DNA from: Pseudo-nitzschia pungens
Lineage: Eukaryota; Bacillariophyta; Bacillariophyceae; Bacillariales; Bacillariaceae
DNA: 64,000 nucleotides
NCBI GenBank assembly: GCA_037355855.1
Contig: CM074758.1
Coordinates: forward strand, 1,337,001-1,401,000
Direction of reading: 5' to 3'
Shown: piece by piece, positions 56,395 through 64,000 of the stretch
Numbering within the stretch: position 1 is the first letter of the stretch
Layout: every line of letters starts with the position of its first letter
Position numbers and translations under genes: made by a program
The notes under the pieces: model-generated
What the model saw: the letters and a program-made list of their open reading frames with translations, nothing else
Told to the model about the DNA's origin: nothing
Database searches by the model: none

Positions 56395-58713
56395 ATGAAG
56401 AGCCAAACACAATTGGCATGGATTGCCTTTCTGGCCCAAGCCAGCACTACACCTTTTGTCGATGCCTTTACTCCATCGTCATTGACTGCCGTTCCCATGA
56501 CAGCGCGATCGGCAGATGTCATTAGTCACCAAAGTAGTTCGGTGGCGCGATCGAATTTCGCGTTTTCTCTCAACATGTCGTCGGGATCTTATCTGGGAAT
56601 GGACGATGACGACGAGGACGAAGACGACGAGGATGACGAAGACGACTACGATCTGTCTTCGCGATTTGCCGAAGTCAGAAGTCCTTTCACCGGATTGGTA
56701 CTCGATCCCGATGACCCCAACCCTCTCATCAAACCCCGTCCCAGCCGTTACTTCCGAAACGAGGACAAGGACAAGGATCGAATCCCCGACGATCAGCTGG
56801 TCCAAAAGATGTCGCAGGACGAACGCAAAGAAAACCTGACCGTGATGCGACAAATCCGCAAGTCGGATCTTCCGGATTTGCGACTCCGCAAGGACTACGC
56901 GGGATGGGTCGAAGCAAACAACGACCTCAAGCGAAGAACCGCTCGTGATCCCTGGTTTGGTGTCAACGAACGCCTGCGGGATGCCGATCCAGATGGGCGA
57001 GCCACAAGAAAAGATCGAACATCTCATTGCTCTCGCCAAGAAACTCGGTGGTCCACCACCAGATGTAGGACATGAACGACAAAGAATTCGCTCTTCACAC
57101 GGAGATCTACGACATTGGAATCTCTCCCCGCTCGTGCCGCGAGAATGGTGGAAGAAGAAATGCGCCTCGAACGCGTTGCTCGCGGTCGTGCCATGATGGC
57201 AGAGCGAATCAAAAACGAGGAGAAGAAGAAACAGCAATACGAGGAAGACATGCAAAACCCCGGATTGAAAGAAGAGCGAGAAGCCAAGGAGCGTCGAGAA
57301 CGCACCATGCGAAGAATTATGGGAGAAATTGAAGAGGACCGCAAAAAGCAACGGGAACGAGCCAAGGAAATCCTTGGCAAGTACCCGGATGCGCCCAACT
57401 CCAGACACCAGCTGATGCAAAATGCTCTCAAGGCAGCACAAGAAGACGTGAAGGAAGCACGACGCAAAAAGCTTGGCTTGGGAAAAGGTGGAGTCAATAT
57501 GGGCGAGGAGGGCACCGGTGAAACCGCCAAGAGTGGTGGAAGCGCCGCCAGAGCACGAGAAGCTGCTGCAGCCGAAGCCGCCGGTGGAAGACCTCGTCTT
57601 CCCGGAGACGAGGACGTCACTCGAGGAGAAATTGATTTTCCAGTGGAATCATTCTCGAGCACGGTCACCGGACCCCTTCAGGTCGAGGTCTCCTCCGTCT
57701 ACAACAAGGAACAGTCGGACCCCCCTATGCGCAAACATTGCTTCCAGTACACGATCCGAATTACCAACAGTTCGCCAACGGATACCATCCAGCTTTTGGG
57801 CCGTCGCTTCGAGATTCAAACCGTTGGATCTTCGATGAAGGACGTCGTCCAGGGAGAAGGTGTCACCGGTCGTACCCCCATCCTCCAACCCGGCGAAGTT
57901 TTTGAGTACACATCGACTGCTCCTCTGTCAGTCCGTCCCATTGGTACAACTATCGTTGCCGCTCGAATGAAGGGAGAATACCGCTACGAGGTCCTACCAC
58001 CAGGCCAAACGACGGCCTCCGACTCGTCCGGTGCGAATGAAACGGCCGAGTTGGGCGTTTTCCACTTCATTTTCCCTGAAGATCAACGAGTGAAGCCATA
58101 CCGCGCCGAGGAAGAGGATGACGACGAAGAGGAGGATGACGACGAGGACGACACAAGCGCTACCGCTTCCACCGAATCGGCCAAGAAGGAATCGGGCTCT
58201 AAATCTACTCCTTCCTCGACTCTTCCAGGTGATGAAGACATGAAAACGGGTGACATCGCCGTGCCACTGAACGACACGTCGGAAGTCGTAACCGACCAGG
58301 TTCGGGTTGCTCTGAAATCTTCCTACCGCCCAGAGCGTTCGGAGTCAAGCCAGGACAAATATTGTTTTGCCTACAGCATTCGAATCACCAACGAATCTGA
58401 AAATCCAATCCAACTGGTTTCCCGTCGATTCGAAATCCAATCGGTGGGACTCCCGCACAAGGACGTCGTTTCTGGACCAGGTGTCACCGGCCGTCAGCCA
58501 ATTCTGAAACCCGGCGAATCTTTTGAATACACCAGCACAGCACCACTTAATGTGAAGCCCATGTTAGACAAGACGCCAGTGCTGGCCCGTATGTCGGGTG
58601 AATACAACTTCGTCATTCTGGGCGAGGATGGAACCACACCACTCAGCTCGAACCCCCTGCAGGCCAAGCTAGGATTGTTCCACTTCATTCTGCCGGCACT
58701 CAGTGCATCGTAA
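56395..58713 (+). CDS. Plastid-targeted double ApaG-domain protein, three frame breaks
   Basis: ATG 56395 begins a signal peptide ending VDAF|TPSS, a plastid-type site. An acidic tract precedes SPFTGLVLDPDDPNPLIKP. After WFGVNERLRDA the reading moves +1 at CC 56984-56985 (IQMGEPQEKIEHLIALAKKL), +1 at GG 57068-57069 (MNDKEFALHTEIYD) and +1 at TT 57115-57116 (ESLPARAARMVEEEMRLERV). It is then open to 58713. A long charged helix (KEEREAKERRERTMRRIMGE) is followed by two ApaG folds of about 140 residues: CFQYTIRITNSSPTDTIQLL with GEVFEYTSTAPLSV, and CFAYSIRITNESENPIQLV with GESFEYTSTAPLNV. ApaG domains are fibronectin-like modules, found alone in bacteria and in FBXO3. The plastid role is unknown. 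Confidence 0.75.
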
Positions 58714-59814
58714 GCGATTGATCTTGTATGATGCCAAGTATCACTCAATCAGCGTCACCACTTGCGACAAGTAATTTATATAGCCCTGCTGCCCCAGAAG
58801 GCGGCTTTTAATTTTCGCAAAGAAGGAACAATGCACATAAAATAAATACAATTTTATGAATACTGAAAAGACTTCGAATCCAAAACAACGATCGGTTGAT
58901 TGTTGAATACCATACCATGTCTAGATTCAAAAAACCTAATATGATGTGACAAGAACATGCCTAATGTATCTATTAGGATCATCTGCTGTAATCGTTCCGT
59001 CTCATAAATTGATCCGCTTCCGAAGTGCAAACTTTCAGTTCTTTCTGAAAAAACAAATGATCAAATGCCTCCTCATACTCGTTGGCTTGGTTGGGCCGAC
59101 GGACTACGGGTGAGCTGCGGCTCCACCGCCGCACAAAGGTGCCTCTGCTCCGATCTGATCTTAGTGTCGGCTCAAGTTCGTCTCACTCTGCTCACTTTGA
59201 CGACCCAAATTGCAGACGGCAAGTGCAGACACCACGGTAGAACAAAAAAAATGTTCAATGCACCTACGGTATGTAGTCTAACCTACCGTATGTACTACTT
59301 CTGTCTACCAAGTTGCTCTGTCGAAGCACGTGCAGGCGAGTGCCGTCCTGCTTTTTCCGCAACATCTTCAAACCCGAACTTTTCTTTACCGTAGGGCTAC
59401 GGCCTACATAACGGTAAGGTTATGTTGTACTTCGTACCAGTAACTGTGTCTAGTTTGACCTTTTTTCCAACTATTTTTTAAAAAGGTCGGGTTTTGCCGA
59501 ACTTTCTCAACAACTTGTTCGGTGAATTATTGTGAGGTAAAGTACCAACAACGTACGAAGTACAGGCACAAGTAACTTATGGGGTAGTTCGTCGTCAAAT
59601 TTTTGCATGACCTCTTGGAGGTTCCTGCTACGATACCGGTAACTTACTTGTACGAAGTAAGTTACTTCTTATTACGAAGTAAACCTTACTTCGTACGGTA
59701 CTTCCATTTTTTACGAACGAATGAATCGAATCCTTTCCATATTATTTTGTTCTCCTTTTTCGGCGAGATCTTCATACTTTCCTACCGCACTACCGGTACC
59801 GGTACGAGTAAGAT

Positions 59815-59872
59815 TTACTATGAATACTAGAACGAGTAATCTTTTACTATGAATACTAGAACGAGTAATCTT
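59815..59872. repeat. 29-bp tandem duplication
   Basis: TTACTATGAATACTAGAACG plus nine following bases is present twice in tandem, with the GAGTAATCTT ends matching. Confidence 0.75.
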
Positions 59873-59994
59873 ACTTGCACCTCCGTTTTCAGTTTCAGAA
59901 AACTTCTTTTTCTCATCAAAATTCAGAATGATAATACGTAATGACTTTGAAATACTCGACGGTGACCAAAAAAATTATCCGCTTGCATACGTGT

Positions 59995-60016
59995 GTAACC
60001 TTACCGGTAAGGTTAC
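59995..60016. repeat. Perfect 22-bp palindrome of the AAGGTTAC family
   Basis: GTAACCTTACC is followed directly by its reverse complement GGTAAGGTTAC. It sits 37 bp before a foldback element. Confidence 0.85.
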
Positions 60017-60052
60017 TACGAAAATATTCATTTCCGTAGAATAACCTTACTC

Positions 60053-60147
60053 TACTACAAAGTTCTTATCAGCTGTCCCCGGGTTCTACGTCCCCGACTA
60101 CTAATTTCTACTGAAACCCGGGGACAGCTGATAGGAATTCTGTAGTA
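60053..60147. mobile_element. 95-bp foldback MITE-like element, copy 3
   Basis: It is identical to the 12932-13026 copy except for one central base (TACGTCC versus TGCGTCC), which implies recent spread. Inverted arms share TATCAGCTGTCCCCGGGTT; the ends are TACTACA and TGTAGTA. Confidence 0.85.
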
Positions 60148-60442
60148 AGTGGGATTTTTGTGATCCTGCTGTAACAAGTCATATCGCAGTTGTGTGTATC
60201 GTATCCAACTCCCATCGAAAACGTAGACTCAGGCTAGCCTTCGCTTGCCACTTTAGTCGCAAACAATCGAAGTGGGTGCAACCCCTCTGCGTGTTGTTGA
60301 CTTCAAAACGAAATCTCCTCCGTTTTGAATCAAGTGTCATCTTCGACAATCTCTTCCTCAGCGTTTTCAACCTTGATTGTGTGAACGCCGCACCTCCGTT
60401 CATTAGTCATTCCCAGAATACGATTTGGAAATTCTACGCACC

Positions 60443-62059
60443 ATGCAATATGCATTCGTTCTGCCAACACGTTGCGACAGAAGTGTCGCAATGGCCCTGA
60501 TGTTTTGTGCGGCATGCACTTGTCTTGGTTGTTTCAACATACTCGTCACTCTTCACCACCAGTCAGTCAGCTTCGACGGTCTTGCTGAGAAATCCTTGCG
60601 TGCAGAATTTACAAAGCGCCCCCCCCTCCAACCAACGACAACAAAGGAAGAAACTCCGGTTGCTTCGTCAGAGGTTGTGAAACCATCGAACACAACGATC
60701 AACTCGGACTCTGAATGCGTCCCAGGCAAAAATAGCGATTATGATTTTTTCCCAACGACGTCATACAGGGAATCTAAAACGTTACCGCGCTGGATGATAG
60801 GTATGATTTGTGATATCTGTCCCCTAAGAACTACGAGGAAACAGAAAAATATTTTTCATTTTTGATTGTTGTTCACTCAGAATTTCTTTCGCTGGTCCTC
60901 TTGCTCTCTTTCCCTCTGCTTTTTGAAGAGTACTTCGAGTGGCATAGAGAACAAACGTTGATTCTCAACGAATGCAACTACAAAGACTTTAAATTTATGA
61001 TCCTCAGGTGCTCCGAGCGAGACAAAAAATGCGGGGGTCTCGCGGATCGTTTGAAAAGCCTTCCGTTTTTTCTTGCAGCAGCAGCGCGTACCAAACGGAT
61101 TTTCCTCATTCGATGGGGCCGGCCTTGCAAATTAGAGCACTTTTTGCTCCCGAATGAAATCAATTGGTCGGTACCAGACTGGTTACCTGGGAAAGTGGGC
61201 AATTTCATAGAAAACCCGAATGCGTATTTATATCCCCAGTGGGAAACGAATGTATAAAATGTTGGAAAGATACAAGGATATTCAAATTTTAGAAGGACTG
61301 GTGCAAGATTTCTATGGTGGATGCGCTTATTATCACAGGCTCGATTGCGAGCTCGACGACCTCAAAACATACAATGAAACGGAAGCTAAAAGACTGAACG
61401 ATTTTATGGGTTGGAAGGATTACGAGACGTTTTTCCATGATCTCTTCAAAATGGTGTTCAAACCTGTTCCTCCTCTCCAGGCACGTATCGATGAAATGAT
61501 GAACGGTGCGAACTTGGTTCCCGGTCATTTCGCAGCCGCTCACTACCGAGCATTTTATAACACTGAACACATAAAAGATACGATTCCAATCAGTCGACTT
61601 AAGCAAACAGCAATCAACGCCCTGAATTGTGCCTCTCAGCTGCAACCAGGAGAACCTATCTACTTCGCAAGCGACTCGAATGTTGCTATTGAAGAAGCCA
61701 AGAAGATGAATGAACAGTACGAGGATCGCAGAATTGTCACCATCGAGCACGAAGCGGAGGCGTTGCATCTTGACCATGGAGGCACGATATCAGGCCATTA
61801 TTCCGATTATTATCCCTCATTCGTAGATTTTCTATTCATGGGGAATGCGAAGTGCCTCACTTTCGGCGAAGGTGGCTTTGGCCGCTTTGCAAATCTTCTC
61901 ACCATGGATCCATTTTGTGTGATGAAGCATGCTGGTGACGGAAGGAAAAGTCAAAATGCCAATGGGTCAGTGCAGAAGACGACCGCCGTGAAAAAGAATG
62001 GTAGTGATTCGACTCAAACATCCGCGACTCAATTTTCCTCAGAAGCGGGCGATGTGTGA
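60443..62059 (+). CDS. Type II membrane glycosyltransferase, fucosyltransferase-like (2 exons, one frame break)
   Basis: ATG 60443 precedes a signal-anchor span (AMALMFCAACTCLGCFNILV). Exon 1 ends at 60800 (donor GTATGA) and exon 2 starts at 60881 (acceptor CACTCAG), in phase. Exon 2 contains ILRCSERDKKCGGLADRLKS and RIFLIRWGRPCKLEHFL, a pattern like the donor-binding start of fucosyltransferase-fold enzymes. The frame stops at 61257, but the +1 frame carries on (GKRMYKMLERYKDIQILEGL) to 62059. One extra C at 61234-61237 explains it. Later VPGHFAAAHYRAFY and GEPIYFASDSNVAIEEAKKM fit the GDP-sugar half of such enzymes. A Golgi role in protein or polysaccharide glycosylation is inferred; the GT family (GT23/GT65/GT68-like) is uncertain. 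Confidence 0.65.
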
Positions 62060-62658
62060 CAAGGTTTGAGATCGACAATACGTGGTGAGGACACTTCAAC
62101 GCTTATACATTCTTTGGGGGGTACGATGGGATAAGATCCATCTTGTTCTATTTGGCGCATTTCTCAATCGCGAACATTATACTTCAGGTATAATAGTTCA
62201 TGAGGTGGAAGAACTGTCCCTCATCGAAACAACAACAGGAATTCTCTTAGAGCGGAAAGGTTTTCTGTGAAGTTAATGCCAAATAATTTATACGTTGCAT
62301 AATTTTTTATCGTAGGTTTTTCAATCTTCGCAGAATTACCACTCCCGAGCTTCAACAGAGCACATAATTTAGTAGCTTTCATCTCGGTTGGTTGTGTTCT
62401 GATGCTACTACGTATTAGTGAAGCCACTCATCAATATCGGTTTCGTATCAAAGAGTGTGAGCGAACAGTTTCTCCAGAAGTCGGGAGTGACCGACTTGGA
62501 GAATGATTGAAACGATTGAAAGGCAATGAAAATACACTTCGTAAACTAGTACAATTTAATGAATACGAAGTACTTCGTAATAGGAATCATTCTTCAGCTA
62601 CTGAAACAGTGTTTTTCCAACGCATCGCGATTGAAGCCCACAAGCAATCACTATGCGT
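62060..62658. other. Intergenic between convergent genes
   Basis: About 600 bp, A+T-rich, including CGAAGTACTTCG near 62570. No gene seen. Confidence 0.55.
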
Positions 62659-64000
62659 CTATTCTTCCATTGGTTGAGTTTGGAGTCCTAAAGATTCCTG
62701 GCTTGCTTCAACCACAGTCTCAACCTCGTTTGATTTACGTTTTTTGTTCCCCTTCTTCGACAACGAAGAGCGGGTGGTTGAAACTTGACCGACCGCTTCT
62801 TCCTCGCTCATCAAGTTAGCAATAAACTTCAAAGCGTCATTCTTCGTCATTGAGTGGATGCTGCTAACCTTGTTTTGGTGGCTTATGCCGTAACAATTCT
62901 TCGCAATTCTAACAAGTTCTGGGCGGAATGTACTTGTGATGAACTGGGTTGGATTGTCGGGATTATTTGCCTGGTTGTAAATTACATTGGCCACCGCTTG
63001 GCGATAAGTGGAATCGAGAGCTTGATCGAGTTCGTCGAAAATGTAAAAGGGCGCCGGATCACACCGCTGAATTGCAAAGATGAGAGCCATGGCTACCAAG
63101 GCCTTCTGTCCCCCACTCAGCTGGCTCATTATAAAATTTTCTCCAACGGCAGAAAAACGAACCTTGATGCCGACTCCGCGGTAGAGGCTGACATCCGGGT
63201 TCTCCAACTGTTTCTTTCCCGCGCTTTCCCCGTCGTTACTGTCTGGATCTTCGTCCTCGTTTTCTCGATCTAGTGCTTCGTCAATAGCTGTCCGCATTAT
63301 GAGTTCACCGGCCCCCAGTGGCACGAGTTCTTTGAACACCTCTGCAAAATGTTTGCTGACACCTCGAAAGGTTCGGTTGATGGCTTCGTCTTTCTTTCGA
63401 TCCAGGCTTTCGACCAGCTCCTTCACTTTTTCCGCCCCTCGATCCAGCTCGTCTTTGCGATCCATCAGGGATTCGCGTTTTTCCGAGAAATTTACGTATT
63501 GGTCGAATGCCTTCTTGTTGACATGAGAGTATTTCTTGAGTTTCTTGCTCACGCGTTCCAACGATCGCTCCAGGTCGCTGATGTTTTGATTCTTGTAGTG
63601 TCGAAGCTCCGAGTCCGGAGGAAGGGAACCGAGTTCCTGGATCTTTCGCATGTAATTGTCACGGCGTCCGATGTTTAGGGATTTCTTCCCCATGAGTGTT
63701 TCGGCGCGGCGCTGCGCATCTTCTAGATCCCGGGTGTTTTTGTTGTCGATGGTTTTCAATCGTTCGAGATCGTTTTTGGCGCCGATGAGCTCGTTCTTCA
63801 GTTCTTCTTCGGCTTTCCGAATTTCTTCCAGCTTTGCCTCCAACTCGTCGGCGTCCCGGATTGCCTCTCGAGCCGCCAATCGGCGTTCCTCGAGCTGCCT
63901 CTCGGCTTGCTCCTGTAGCATTGCGTTTGTCGTTACGCCTCCCCCCATGCCTCCGGATCCCTCGCCGCTATCCAGCGTGTTGTTGACCTGCGTGAGTTCC
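62659..64000 (-). CDS. SMC3: SMC3 cohesin subunit, C-terminal part (5' end beyond window)
   Basis: The frame is open from the window edge to 62659 and covers the C-terminal coiled coil and head domain. Coiled-coil sequence (ADELEAKLEEIRKAEEELKN) leads to FAEVFKELVPLGAGELIM. The ABC signature LSGGQKALVAMALIFAIQR, the Walker B segment FYIFDELDQALDSTYR and the H-loop region FITSTFRPELVRIA are intact. These features, with PLGAGEL and the single-residue change FDELDQALD, are typical of SMC3 rather than SMC1/2/4. The tail after the head is basic (KKGNKKRKSNE). SMC3 with SMC1 and the kleisin forms cohesin, which holds sister chromatids. The internal ATG at 63948 is not the start. Confidence 0.92.
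   Translation of the reverse strand, partial: ELTQVNNTLDSGEGSGGMGGGVTTNAMLQEQAERQLEERRLAAREAIRDADELEAKLEEIRKAEEELKNELIGAKNDLERLKTIDNKNTRDLEDAQRRAETLMGKKSLNIGRRDNYMRKIQELGSLPPDSELRHYKNQNISDLERSLERVSKKLKKYSHVNKKAFDQYVNFSEKRESLMDRKDELDRGAEKVKELVESLDRKKDEAINRTFRGVSKHFAEVFKELVPLGAGELIMRTAIDEALDRENEDEDPDSNDGESAGKKQLENPDVSLYRGVGIKVRFSAVGENFIMSQLSGGQKALVAMALIFAIQRCDPAPFYIFDELDQALDSTYRQAVANVIYNQANNPDNPTQFITSTFRPELVRIAKNCYGISHQNKVSSIHSMTKNDALKFIANLMSEEEAVGQVSTTRSSLSKKGNKKRKSNEVETVVEASQESLGLQTQPMEE

Larger units (their letters stand above)
58714..60442. other. Repeat-rich intergenic region without a supported gene
   Basis: It holds a 29-bp tandem duplication (about 59815-59872), ACCGGTACCGGTAC near 59792, the palindrome 59995-60016 and a foldback element (60053-60147). 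The frame at about 59065-59394 lacks any family signal. Confidence 0.65.

Noticed and set aside
14167..62059. Genome-wide programmed +1 frameshifting as in Euplotes
   Set aside because: The shift sites have no shared slippery codon or stop context and nearly all fall on runs of two or more identical bases; MON2 also shows missing bases. Assembly error is simpler.
1..64000. tRNA, rRNA, snRNA genes and CRISPR arrays
   Set aside because: No cloverleaf with a T-loop consensus, no rRNA sequence and no regularly spaced repeat with spacers was recognised on reading; a covariance-model scan was not possible here.

Overview
The window looks like nuclear DNA of a diatom (stramenopile alga). Several proteins begin with a signal peptide followed by a Phe at the cleavage point (ATAFVP, VDAFTP, SCRGF, CVGFLP), the bipartite plastid-targeting pattern of diatoms. 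Introns are few and short with GTAAGT/GTGAGT donors, and the gene set is eukaryotic (SMC3, MON2, Vti1, ZNHIT3, STK19). A lineage-typical LRR protein with a disordered N-terminus and one membrane span is also present. No viral, bacterial or CRISPR segment was seen.

Layout. 0.3-12 kb: an ER ubiquitin-like protein, a small putative mitochondrial protein, a tail-anchored vWA protein, ZNHIT3, a 2-oxoglutarate-hydroxylase/sulfotransferase fusion, and a soluble LRR protein. 12-14.2 kb is repeat-rich. 14.2-18.4 kb: STK19-like winged-helix protein, an unrecognised convergent minus-strand gene, a plastid membrane protein, and the SNARE Vti1. 20.5-25 kb: an FHA-like protein and a WRKY19-type zinc-repeat protein. 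27.5-33.8 kb: a membrane LRR protein and a plastid SpoU RNA methyltransferase, divergent. 33.8-37.5 kb is a large repeat-rich gap. 37.5-46.4 kb: a Gln/Asn-rich zinc-ribbon protein, a protein with three copies of a short beta repeat, and a plastid Mfd (transcription-repair coupling factor). 47.8-58.7 kb: MON2, a METTL21-type methyltransferase, and a plastid double-ApaG protein. 60.4-64 kb: a type II membrane glycosyltransferase and the C-terminal part of SMC3, cut by the window edge.

There is no operon logic. Genes alternate strands, with convergent ends as close as 8 bp. Functional themes are plastid RNA and DNA maintenance (Mfd, SpoU), Golgi and endosome traffic (Vti1, MON2), and RNP or chromosome upkeep (ZNHIT3, SMC3).

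Two signals lie outside the genes. First, intergenic DNA carries a dispersed AAGGTTAC/ACCGGT sequence family, three copies of a 95-99 bp foldback element, and a separate 295 bp element with perfect 25 bp terminal inverted repeats. Second, at least seven conserved genes are broken by single-base length changes at short homopolymers, mostly one extra base. These look more like residual consensus errors than biology, but they matter for every gene model here. Several proposed start codons were rejected because they are GTG or TTG; the starts given are the first plausible ATG.
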